DNA of 37,485 bases. Origin: Planctomycetia bacterium (GTDB taxonomy: Bacteria > Planctomycetota > Planctomycetia > Pirellulales > PALSA-1355). The position numbers and the translations under genes were made by a program. The stretch lies in NCBI GenBank assembly GCA_016200205.1, contig JACQFF010000219.1, positions 1 to 37,485 of the forward strand. Direction: 5' to 3'. The notes beneath the pieces are model-generated. The model was not told the DNA's origin. It did not search any database and saw only the letters and a list, made by a program, of their open reading frames with translations. This document shows positions 11,220 through 17,717 of this stretch, one piece after another. Position 1 is the stretch's first letter. Every line of letters starts with the position of its first letter.

Positions 11220-11510
11220 TTGGACTTATCCGCTTTTCCGGACCTGTTTAGGCGATATCGCGTGCGAAAGCCTCGTTCTAATGGCGGGGCTTTTTCATGC
11301 GCGGATGGTAGAATCAGGGACAAGCGAGTACCGTGGCTGATCGTTGGCCTGGGCGGCGGCTTCGTCTGCTGGACTTTTCTGGCCCCGCTCATTTCTGATT
11401 CAACTGGCCATGCCCATGAAACTGCCTTGATCCTATGCCTTATCGTTGGGCTAGGAATTGGGTTCGTGCTCGACATCGAGCGAGACGCCAAATCACCGCC
11501 CAAAAAATAA
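11220..11510 (+). CDS. Possible small two-helix membrane protein
   Basis: This is the only candidate gene in the otherwise empty 11020-11643 stretch. The last 60 codons look coding: two hydrophobic segments (WLIVGLGGGFVCWTFLAPLI and ALILCLIVGLGIGFVL) separated by a polar turn with HAHE, and a charged tail ERDAKSPPKK before TAA. The N-terminus is unclear. The frame opens at a TTG at 11220, but a terminator-like hairpin at 11267-11295 overlaps it, so the true start may be a later GTG or non-ATG codon. I do not recognise the family. Confidence 0.3.
   Translation: MDLSAFPDLFRRYRVRKPRSNGGAFSCADGRIRDKRVPWLIVGLGGGFVCWTFLAPLISDSTGHAHETALILCLIVGLGIGFVLDIERDAKSPPKK
11267..11295 (+). terminator. Rho-independent terminator-like hairpin
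   Basis: AAAGCCTCG (11267-11275) pairs with CGGGGCTTT (11285-11293), with one G-T wobble, across a 9-base loop. A run of five T follows (11291-11295). No plus-strand gene is evident upstream, so it may end an unrecognised short transcript, or be chance. Confidence 0.4.
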
Positions 11511-11643
11511 TTCAAACGGTATCACTACCTCGGCGCGTTTCGCTGGCGTTTTTCGAACTCGTCTGGTAATCTGAATGGTTTCGCTTTCATACCGGTGCGG
11601 CGGTCCTGATGTGGATTGTGCGGGAGAGGAAGAAGAAGAGAGA

Positions 11644-12090
11644 ATGTCTAGCCTTGCCAAGCCCAAGTTGCGGCGCGATCAGCTCGCCCCCGGCGACGTG
11701 CTGTGCAATCACTGCACGGCCAAATGCTGCCGATATTTCGCCTTGCCGATCGAAGACCCGACCGACTTCGAGGACTGGGAATTCATCCGCTGGTATTTGT
11801 TGCACGACGCGGCGACCGTGTTCAAGGAAGACGGCACCTGGTATTTGCTGGTCCACACGGCCTGCAAGCATCTCGAACGCGACAACCGCTGCGGGATTTA
11901 CGAGACCCGCCCGCTGATTTGCCAGGAGTATTCCACCGACAACTGCGAATATGAGGACGACTGGCTGTACGAGCAATACCTGGAAACCGCCGAACAGGTC
12001 GGCGAATATGCCGAGGCGATCCTGCCCCGCAAGAAGGGCCAGAGCATCCGCAGCCGCAAGCCGCCGCTGCTGCCAATCTTGGCGGGTTGA
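11644..12090 (+). CDS. YkgJ-family cysteine cluster protein
   Basis: This 148-residue protein belongs to the YkgJ/UPF0153 group of putative zinc- or iron-chelating proteins, whose function is unknown. The first cluster is CNHCTAKCCRYFALPI. The second is CKHLERDNRCGIYETRPLIC, which contains the usual C-x-I-Y-x-x-R-P-x-x-C ending. A DNCEYEDDW segment follows and the tail is basic. The frame opens at 11575, but the ATG at 11644 directly follows a purine-rich GAGGAAGAAGAAGAGAG, and the conserved part begins soon after it. It stands 126 bp before hisS on the same strand, with no evident functional tie. Confidence 0.88.
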   Translation: MSSLAKPKLRRDQLAPGDVLCNHCTAKCCRYFALPIEDPTDFEDWEFIRWYLLHDAATVFKEDGTWYLLVHTACKHLERDNRCGIYETRPLICQEYSTDNCEYEDDWLYEQYLETAEQVGEYAEAILPRKKGQSIRSRKPPLLPILAG

Positions 12091-12216
12091 AGCAATGCGG
12101 CGAGGCAAAAACAATCGCCCTGCCGCGACGTCAAGCCGCAAGCGCTCGTCAAGCGCGGACGCGCGGCTTGGCGATAGGGTTGGGTTCGTCAGTTTTTAGA
12201 ACACTTGGAAGTAACC

Positions 12217-13548
12217 GTGAACGGTAGCAATCGGATTGAACCAAAAACCCTCAAGGGCTTTCGCGATTATCTGCCCGAGGCGATGATCCCGCGCGAGTGG
12301 TTGATCGATACCGCGCGGCGCGTCTATCGCTCGTACGGCTTCAGCCCAATCGATACGCCGGCCTTGGAATACCTGGAAATCCTCACCGGCAAGGGGAGCG
12401 AAGAGACCGACAAGCAGCTTTACAAATTCCAGGACCACGGTGGCCGCTGGGTCGGAATGCGATTCGATCTGACGGTGCCCTTGGCCCGTTTCGCCGCCCA
12501 GCATATCGCGCAATTGGGTACGCCGTTTAAGCGCTATCACATCGCTTCCGTATGGCGGGGCGAAAACACGCAGCGCGGCCGCTATCGCGAGTTCATGCAA
12601 TGCGATTTCGACACCATCGGCACGCACGCGCTGGCCGCCGATATCGAAACGACGCTGGTCATTCACGATCTGTTTCAGGCTTTGCAAATCCGCGACTTTA
12701 CTATCAAGGTCAACAACCGCCTGGTGTTGACTGGGATGCTCGAGCTGTTTGGGCTGGCCGAAAAGGCGACGCCGATTCTGCGCGCGCTCGACAAGCTGGC
12801 CAAAATCGGCCGCGAAAAAGTGGCCGCTGAAATGGTGGCCGCCGCCGGCGCCACGCCCGAGCAGGCCGATCGCGTGCTGCAACTTTCGGAAATCAGCGGC
12901 ACGAACGACCAGGTGCTCAGCCAGTTGGGACAGCTCGTCGAGGGACGCGAAAAAGCACAAGCCGGCGTCGCCAAGTTGGCCGATCTCGTCTCGGCCGTGC
13001 TGGCCGCGGGAATCGAGAATGAACGGGTGCGGATCACGCCCTCGATCGCCCGCGGGCTGGACTATTACACGGGCACGGTTTTCGAAACCTTTTTGGACAA
13101 GCTGCCCGGCATCGGCAGCGTCTGTTCGGGCGGACGTTATGACAATCTGGCCGGGCTGTACACTAAGGAAGAACTGCCCGGCATCGGCGCGTCGCTGGGG
13201 CTCGATCGCTTGTTGGCCGCGCTGGAAGAGTTGCAGCTCGTGCAAAAAGTGGGAACGCCCGCGGCCGTATTCATTCCGTTTTTCGACGCCAATCGCCTGC
13301 ACGATTATTTGCGGCTGGCCGCGCAGATTCGCGCCGTTGGGGTCGGCGTGGAATTCTATCCCGAGCCGAAAAAACTCGGCCAACAGCTCAAATACGCCGA
13401 CCGCCGCGGCTTCCGCCTGGCCGTCATCGCCGGCGAAAACGAATTTGCGGCGAGTACCTGCCAAATCAAAGATCTCGCCACCGCCCAAAGCACGACTGTG
13501 CCGCTGGCCGATGTACCGAAAGCAATTGTCGAGCAGTTGCAAAGATAA
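12217..13548 (+). CDS. hisS: Histidyl-tRNA synthetase
   Basis: HisS charges tRNA-His in the cytoplasm. The product has about 443 residues. Class II motif 1 is in the LKGFRDYLPEAMIPRE region and motif 2 is VWRGENTQRGRYREFMQCDFDTIG. The histidine-specific signatures are RGLDYYTGTVFE and GSVCSGGRYDNLAG. Motif 3 is GIGASLGLDRLLAAL, and the C-terminal anticodon-binding domain is complete. The open frame begins with TTG at 12205. I prefer GTG at 12217 because GGAAG lies five bases before it, while nothing resembling a ribosome site precedes the TTG. Downstream lies the integron remnant; no terminator with a T-run was seen after the stop. Confidence 0.96.
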   Translation: MNGSNRIEPKTLKGFRDYLPEAMIPREWLIDTARRVYRSYGFSPIDTPALEYLEILTGKGSEETDKQLYKFQDHGGRWVGMRFDLTVPLARFAAQHIAQLGTPFKRYHIASVWRGENTQRGRYREFMQCDFDTIGTHALAADIETTLVIHDLFQALQIRDFTIKVNNRLVLTGMLELFGLAEKATPILRALDKLAKIGREKVAAEMVAAAGATPEQADRVLQLSEISGTNDQVLSQLGQLVEGREKAQAGVAKLADLVSAVLAAGIENERVRITPSIARGLDYYTGTVFETFLDKLPGIGSVCSGGRYDNLAGLYTKEELPGIGASLGLDRLLAALEELQLVQKVGTPAAVFIPFFDANRLHDYLRLAAQIRAVGVGVEFYPEPKKLGQQLKYADRRGFRLAVIAGENEFAASTCQIKDLATAQSTTVPLADVPKAIVEQLQR

Positions 13549-13627
13549 ACGACGAAATGAAAAAGCCTCCGGCGATTCGGCTAACTTCGACGAACTCAGT
13601 CGAATCTAGGGCTGATCGAAGTCGGGC

Positions 13628-13673
13628 CGGGAAGCCCCGGCGGGCTGTATACGCAGCAAGGTTCGCTTTCGTA
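13628..13673. repeat. 46-bp dispersed repeat, copy A (left of integron remnant)
   Basis: It begins CGGGAAGCCCCGG and ends CTTTCGTA. Aligned without gaps to copy B at 15262-15307, 38 of 46 bases agree. A GCCTCCGGCG run precedes each copy, about 60 bases upstream here and about 13 bases upstream in copy B. The two copies bracket the integron remnant in the same orientation. Confidence 0.6.
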
Positions 13674-13716
13674 AACTGTAAGCGTTCGATGAACTGCGTC
13701 TTGCGCGCCGTGGTAG

Positions 13717-13881
13717 GCCATCCGTACGGTTCAGGAGTTCCTTTGCGACACGGACATGCGGACGACGGTGATTTACACGCACCTCCTGAACCGCGGCGGC
13801 CTGGGCATCCGCAGTCCGGCGGAGATCCTTGGCCGGACGACCGCCGCACCGCCCAGTGTGCAAAATCGAGAAACTGCATAA
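13717..13881 (+). pseudogene. 3' remnant of an integron-type tyrosine recombinase (IntI)
   Basis: Read in one frame, 13723-13881 gives [20 protein letters not shown] followed by [17 protein letters not shown], then an unrelated-looking tail and a TAA. This is the C-terminal signature of integron integrases (typically RTVQELLGHxDxxTTMIYTHV and RGGxGVRSP). The active-site tyrosine of IYTH is retained, but the conserved LGH histidine reads CD. A TAG lies in frame at 13714, and the upstream homologous-looking VGHP is in another frame. The N-terminal 270 or so residues are gone, so it cannot be active. It points in the same direction as the cassettes, the reversed arrangement reported for Treponema and some planctomycete integrons. 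Confidence 0.75.
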
Positions 13882-13896
13882 GACGCGGCAAATGGA

Positions 13897-13925
13897 TTGA
13901 GAACCGAGCAACCACCTGCTAGGAT
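13897..13925 (+). promoter_or_regulatory. Pc-like promoter in front of the cassettes
   Basis: TTGAGA (13897-13902; 5/6 to consensus), a spacer of exactly 17 bases, and TAGGAT (13920-13925; 4/6). It lies just after the integrase remnant, about 22 bases before the attI-like core, and points into the cassettes, as an integron Pc does. The -10 and following bases (TAGGATTCGGCTTGTGG) match those at 8213-8229 with one change. Confidence 0.5.
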
Positions 13926-13953
13926 TCGGCTTGTGGGGGATTTCTGCGTGCGC

Positions 13954-13977
13954 GTTAGGCCGCAAATGTGCGGCCTA
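13954..13977 (+). other. attI-like core site with overlapping hairpin
   Basis: GTTAGGC at 13954-13960 matches the integron crossover core GTTRRRY and lies 73 bases after the integrase remnant, where attI of a reversed integron would be. It overlaps a perfect hairpin: TAGGCCGCA (13956-13964) pairs with TGCGGCCTA (13969-13977) around a 4-base loop. A GCCTAAC at 13997-14003 could be the left half of a lost attC, because no matching GTTRRRY follows it. Assigning the site as attI is inference. Confidence 0.4.
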
Positions 13978-14085
13978 CAGGTGTTACGCTGAAGCTGCCT
14001 AACACGTAGTTCGGCAGCAGAATCATCAGCGCGCGTTCATCACGCCGTGGGTCAGTGGGGTGACAACGTAGCGGGAGTGCTCCAA

Positions 14086-14514
14086 ATGATTCCTGATGAT
14101 ACCAAACGAAGACTGATGTGGCACGGAGTGCTGCTCGTGCTGCTTTCAGGAGCGGTGGTACCCGTCGTCGAGAATCCGAGGATGGGCCTTGCAGCCCACC
14201 TCGGTGGGATCATGGACGGAATGCTGCTGATCCTTCTTGGCCTCATCTGGGCTGAACTGACACTCCCGCCACGCATGGCGGGCGCGGCCTTCTGGATCAT
14301 GCTGTACTCGGCCTACGCGGGCTGGGCTGCGCAGCTCCTGGCAGCGGTCTTTGGCACGAGTCGAGCAATGCCACTTGCAGGCACCGGGCATGTCGGGGCC
14401 GAATGGCAGGAGGCCCTGGTCCTAATCGTTGTCGTGTCTTTTTCCGTTGCGGTCTTGATCGGCTGTGGGGTTGTCCTGTACGGCCTACGCAGGAACGCCA
14501 AGAGTCAGACCTGA
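14086..14514 (+). CDS. Integron cassette 1: hydroxylaminobenzene mutase / styrene-oxide isomerase-like membrane protein
   Basis: The 142-residue product has four likely membrane helices (about 10-28, 36-57, 66-90 and 109-134). It resembles the HabA/HabB hydroxylaminobenzene mutases, relatives of styrene oxide isomerase StyC. Shared marks are the opening MWHGVLL, the NPRMGLAAHLGGIMDGMLLI segment with H38, the AFWIMLYSAYAGWAAQLLAAVFG helix, and a GHVGAEWQEAL loop before the last helix. In the related isomerase a membrane haem is bound through a histidine in this region. The ATG at 14086 follows GGGAG at 8 bases, so I reject the longer frame from 14047. The gene is followed after 41 bases by an attC site, which makes it a gene cassette. 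The real substrate is unknown. Confidence 0.75.
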   Translation: MIPDDTKRRLMWHGVLLVLLSGAVVPVVENPRMGLAAHLGGIMDGMLLILLGLIWAELTLPPRMAGAAFWIMLYSAYAGWAAQLLAAVFGTSRAMPLAGTGHVGAEWQEALVLIVVVSFSVAVLIGCGVVLYGLRRNAKSQT

Positions 14515-14555
14515 GCTGAGTAGCGCGAGATGCGGAGCGTCTTCAGATCCAAGCG

Positions 14556-14675
14556 ACCTAACAAGTGCGTCAACCTGACGGGCGCTCTTGTCGCGCCGCT
14601 TGCAAAGGTGCCAAGCGGCGCCACAAGCCGCCGCTGCGCGGCGGACGCGCCCGCAGGATACGCACAGCGTTAGGC
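14556..14675 (+). other. attC recombination site of cassette 1
   Basis: The 120-bp site starts with R'' ACCTAAC (14556-14562) and ends with R' GTTAGGC (14669-14675). Moving inward, the arms pair in order: CCTAAC with GTTAGG, TGCGT with ACGCA, CCTG with CAGG, and GGGCGC with GCGCCC. Unequal unpaired bases lie between the blocks, as in the extrahelical bases of real attC sites. The centre adds two more hairpins (CCGCTTG/CAAGCGG and CCGCCGC/GCGGCGG). Position, size and structure all fit the integron attC model. Confidence 0.85.
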
Positions 14676-14699
14676 GGCGATTGCGCAGGAGAACTCGAG

Positions 14700-15185
14700 A
14701 TGACTCCGAAGCAGGCCATTGCCTTCGTGAAGGCCAACGGGGTCGTCCTCGAATCCGGCCGCGGGCCGGTCCCGAGTCTGGCCGAGGCAATTGCTGGCGC
14801 GCCGATCCGGGGAAGTTGGTGGGCGCACCCCAAGGCCAACACCATCTTCCTTTGCTCGCGCGCGATCCGCGAATCGGCCGACGTGTTGGTGTGCCGCCTC
14901 GTCGGCGGTAAAGTAACCTACGTCCATCGCCGCCTCTGGCCGGCGCTGGTGCGGTTGGCAGGGCGGTTCGACGCCGATCGATTGGCGGTGATTCATGAAG
15001 TTCATACTCCATCGGGCAGGCATGCGGTCAACGTCACAACGTTCGTGGAGTGGGTTCCCGAGGAAGTGGCGCAGGCGGCTGCAAGGCTTAAAGATGAGGA
15101 CGCAACTTCACTCCTGCCGGTCGCGCCGACGACAAGTCCGCGCCGGAGCAAGCGAAAGGCCCGCTCAAGTGGGCATCCGGGCTAA
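14700..15185 (+). CDS. Integron cassette 2: conserved hypothetical protein
   Basis: The ATG at 14700 has AGGAG eight bases upstream and starts 25 bases after the attC crossover core, as expected for a cassette gene. The 161-residue soluble product opens TPKQAIAFVKANGVVLESG. It contains AGAPIRGSWWAHPKANTIFL, SADVLVCRLVGGKVTYVHRRLWPALVRLA and a VHTPSGRHAVNV segment, then WVPEEV and a basic tail. I recall similar proteins of unknown function in other bacteria; no catalytic motif is obvious to me. The TAA stop overlaps the left half of an attC-like sequence (GGGCTAACAAATC), another cassette trait. Confidence 0.75.
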   Translation: MTPKQAIAFVKANGVVLESGRGPVPSLAEAIAGAPIRGSWWAHPKANTIFLCSRAIRESADVLVCRLVGGKVTYVHRRLWPALVRLAGRFDADRLAVIHEVHTPSGRHAVNVTTFVEWVPEEVAQAAARLKDEDATSLLPVAPTTSPRRSKRKARSSGHPG

Positions 15186-15210
15186 CAAATCATTCCAGCG
15201 CACCGGTCAT
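15181..15210 (+). other. Truncated attC (left half only) after cassette 2
   Basis: GCTAACAAATCATTCCAGCG overlaps the stop codon of cassette 2 and looks like the R''/L'' half of an attC. No complementary L'/GTTRRRY half was found before the 46-bp repeat copy B at 15262, so the array seems to have been cut here. Confidence 0.45.
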
Positions 15211-15261
15211 TTGGGCCCCCGAGTGATCGATCGCGTCCATACACAGATGCCTCCGGCGGGG

Positions 15262-15307
15262 CGGGAAGCCCCGGTGGGCTGAATAAGCAGCAACATCGTC
15301 TTTCGTA
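15262..15307. repeat. 46-bp dispersed repeat, copy B (right of integron remnant)
   Basis: Partner of the copy at 13628-13673: 38 of 46 identical bases, same orientation, beginning CGGGAAGCCCCGG. It follows the broken attC directly and marks the right limit of the integron-derived DNA. Confidence 0.6.
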
Positions 15308-15401
15308 TATTCGCCGCCGGTCGCACCGGACGCCGGCGCGCGCGGGGCATTCTTCGTTGTAATTTGTCATTTCTCTGCAAATGGGAGTACACTCAAGGGC
15401 G

Positions 15402-15932
15402 ATGGCCAATCGAGATAACCATTACGAAGCCGCCTTCGAAGAATGTTTGCGCTTGCGGCGCATTCCGTATGTGGCCGTCGACGAGGCCAAGCGGAGTCGC
15501 TGGTCTGGGGGCTCGATCAAGAGCTTGGATTTTATCGTCTCGCCGCCCGGCGGGGCCGCGTGGCTGGTCGATGTCAAAGGGCGGCGGTTCCCTTCCGGTG
15601 AGCAAAAGCAATACTGGAAAAACTGGTCGACCCGCGACGATTTGCAAAGCTTGTCGCACTGGGAGCGGCTGTTCGGTGGGCAGTTTGGTGCACTGTTCGT
15701 CTTCGCTTATAATGTAGTCGGCGATCGGTCGCCGCTGCCGGCCCAAGATTTATTCGAGTTCCGTGGCGGATTATACGCGTTCGTGGGCATCCGACTGTCC
15801 GAGTATGCCCGGCACGCCCGGCCGATCTCGCCGCAGTGGGACACGCTAGCGATGCCGACCGCCCAATTTCGACAACTGGCAGTTCCGCTGGAGAGTTTTT
15901 TGTCGCACCGCGATCACCTCAAACAAACATGA
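15402..15932 (+). CDS. HYExAFE-family protein with PD-(D/E)XK nuclease-like motif
   Basis: The 176-residue product carries HYEAAFE at residues 7-13, the signature after which this family is named; I know the family from planctomycetes. Downstream, SLDFIVSPPGGAAWLVDVKGR (41-61) has the spacing of a PD-(D/E)XK active site: D43, D57 and K59, with E9 or E13 as a possible further ligand. The rest has aromatic-rich strands (HWERLFGGQFGALFVFAYNV). A nuclease or nucleic-acid role is inference from the motif only. I chose the ATG at 15402 because HYExAFE then lies at the very N-terminus; an ATG at 15381 adds seven residues. It ends 15 bases before the next small gene. Confidence 0.8.
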   Translation: MANRDNHYEAAFEECLRLRRIPYVAVDEAKRSRWSGGSIKSLDFIVSPPGGAAWLVDVKGRRFPSGEQKQYWKNWSTRDDLQSLSHWERLFGGQFGALFVFAYNVVGDRSPLPAQDLFEFRGGLYAFVGIRLSEYARHARPISPQWDTLAMPTAQFRQLAVPLESFLSHRDHLKQT

Positions 15933-15947
15933 GAGCGAGTTGATTTT

Positions 15948-16214
15948 ATGAACGGCCTGAAAAAATGTGCCGCCGCTTGTCAACGATGCGCTGGCCGGAT
16001 CGCATGGGTGGTGCTGGCCATCTATTTTTGGTCGCTCGGTTCACCTGCCATCGCGGCCGCCAAGAAAAAAGTGGCCGAAGAGGTCGAGACCAAGAGCTAT
16101 ACCATGCCCTACCTGATCGTAATCATGCTGATCGGCGTCGGGCTGATGGCGATCTGCCGCCCCTCTCGCCGGGCTGACAAACCCGATGAAAAGATCAAGC
16201 CGGACGAAGATTGA
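15948..16214 (+). CDS. Small hypothetical membrane protein
   Basis: The 88-residue product has an N-terminal hydrophobic segment that could be a signal peptide ending SLGSPAIAAA (residues about 18-38). A Lys/Glu-rich linker (KKKVAEEVETKS) and one transmembrane helix (YLIVIMLIGVGLMAICR, about 55-71) follow, then a charged tail rich in Lys, Asp and Glu. Four cysteines lie in the first 71 residues. I do not recognise the family. The gene sits 15 bp after the HYExAFE gene, probably in one transcript, and converges on the aminotransferase with only 6 bp between them. Confidence 0.7.
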   Translation: MNGLKKCAAACQRCAGRIAWVVLAIYFWSLGSPAIAAAKKKVAEEVETKSYTMPYLIVIMLIGVGLMAICRPSRRADKPDEKIKPDED

Positions 16215-16220
16215 TCGAGC

Positions 16221-17423
16221 TTACGAATTGCGGCCCGATTGATGGAAGAAGGCCGCGATCTCGCGTACCACGGTCTGCTGCTCGGCGGCCGTGAGCTCCG
16301 GAAAAATCGGCAATGCCAGCGTTTCGCCGCCGGCGCGTTCGCTTTCGGGCAGGTTGCCGCGCGTGTAGCCGAGCTTTGCAAAGCATTCCTGCAGGTGAAG
16401 CGGGACGGGGTAATAAATCTCGGTGCCGATGTTGCGCTCGGCCAGATAAGCCCGCAGCGCGTCGCGCCGGCCGTCGGGCACGCGAATCACGTATTGGTTC
16501 CAAACGTGCCGGCAGAGCGGGGCGATCCGCGGCAACATCACCACGCGATCCATCCCACACAGGGCGAACAACTCGGTATAGCGCTGGGCATTGGCCTGGC
16601 GCCCGGCGGTCCAGCCTTCGAGATAGGGCAGCTTGACGTTCAGGACCGCGGCTTGCAGGGTATCGAGACGGCTGTTGATGCCCACTACGTGATGAAAATA
16701 GCGGGGCCGCATGCCGTGAGTCCCCAGCAGCCGGAGTTTATCGGCCAATTGGGCGTCGGTGGTAGTCAGCAGCCCTCCGTCTCCAAAGCCGCCCAGATTT
16801 TTTGTCGGGTAAAAGCTCAGGCAGCCGATTGTGCCCCAGCTTCCCGCGCGGCGGCCGTCATATTCGGCTCCGACCGCCTGGGCGGCGTCCTCGATCACCG
16901 GAATCCGATGCCGCCGGGCGATCGCCAGAATGGACCGCATCTCGGCGCACTGGCCATATAAATGAACCGGAATAATCGCTTTGGTGGCCGCCGTGATCAA
17001 CCCTTCAAGCAAATTCGGGGCGATGTTGAACGTGATCGGGTCGATATCGACAAACACCGGTTTGGCGCCCAGCCGCCAGGCCGCGCTGGCGGTGGCGAAA
17101 AACGTGTAACTGGGCATCAGCACTTCATCGCCCGGGCCAATGTTATGGGCCATCAAGGCCAGCAGCAGCGCATCGCTCCCCGACGCGCAGGCAATTGCAT
17201 GCGGAACCTGACAATAGCGGGCCAGCGACTGTTCGAGCTGGTCGCAATCGGGCCCCAGCACAAACCGCCCGGAGTCGCAAACCCGCTCGATCGCCTGGGC
17301 AATCTCGCGGCGAATCGTTTGATATTGCCGCTGCACGTCCAACAAGGGCACGCCGGCCGACGGAGTCGCCACCAGCGGTATTGTCGTCGAGGCCAGTGCA
17401 TGCCGAGAGGGAGCCACGCTCAT
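16221..17423 (-). CDS. DegT/DnrJ/EryC1/StrS-family aminotransferase
   Basis: This PLP-dependent sugar aminotransferase family acts mostly on nucleotide-linked keto sugars for surface polysaccharide. The 400 residues hold ASGSDALLLAL (80-90; family form GSGTDAL), PSYTFFATASA, the PLP-ring aspartate D179 in VIEDAAQAVGAEYDG, and the PLP lysine K208 in SFYPTKNLGGFGDGG. Further marks are GINSRLDTLQAAVL and the C-terminal EIYYPVPLHLQECF. About 25 residues precede the usual VPLLD start; the ATG at 17423 was kept because no better-placed start is evident. It is transcribed alone, away from the transporter operon. The substrate cannot be told from sequence. Confidence 0.93.
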   Translation of the reverse strand: MSVAPSRHALASTTIPLVATPSAGVPLLDVQRQYQTIRREIAQAIERVCDSGRFVLGPDCDQLEQSLARYCQVPHAIACASGSDALLLALMAHNIGPGDEVLMPSYTFFATASAAWRLGAKPVFVDIDPITFNIAPNLLEGLITAATKAIIPVHLYGQCAEMRSILAIARRHRIPVIEDAAQAVGAEYDGRRAGSWGTIGCLSFYPTKNLGGFGDGGLLTTTDAQLADKLRLLGTHGMRPRYFHHVVGINSRLDTLQAAVLNVKLPYLEGWTAGRQANAQRYTELFALCGMDRVVMLPRIAPLCRHVWNQYVIRVPDGRRDALRAYLAERNIGTEIYYPVPLHLQECFAKLGYTRGNLPESERAGGETLALPIFPELTAAEQQTVVREIAAFFHQSGRNS

Positions 17424-17638
17424 GAATTCACCCGATTGCCGTGCGGTTTGGTGACTTTGCCCAGCCCGAGCTCCCGCTCCATGGGGCGCGTGACGAGGCG
17501 GCGAACAGTACTAGAAGTCCACTAGATGCGTCAAGACCGATAGGGCGCCAAAAGTGTCCGTCGGATCGCTAAAGCCCTGGCGAAGTCCCGATTTGCACCG
17601 CCGATGCGGGCACTCATGGCGCATCGATAGCCCCCAGA

Positions 17639-17667
17639 TTGACTGGTAAATTTTGATGCGCTACAAT
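17639..17667 (+). promoter_or_regulatory. Sigma70-like promoter of the Liv transporter operon
   Basis: TTGACT (17639-17644; 5/6) and TACAAT (17662-17667; 5/6) lie exactly 17 bases apart. The expected start of transcription is about 17674, some 45 bases before the first gene of the operon. This is the best promoter in the window. Confidence 0.65.
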
Positions 17668-17717
17668 CCCTCGAAGTTGCTTTGTCCAGCCTCTTTAGCC
17701 CCCTGTAGCGGCGCTCG

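Noticed and set aside
13557-13922. 121-codon plus-strand frame after hisS
   Set aside because: The integrase-like signature is in a different frame; this frame has no motif and crosses the 46-bp repeat.
13997-14075. Possible complete attC starting at GCCTAAC
   Set aside because: No GTTRRRY partner or matching inner arm follows before the cassette 1 start; at most a half site.
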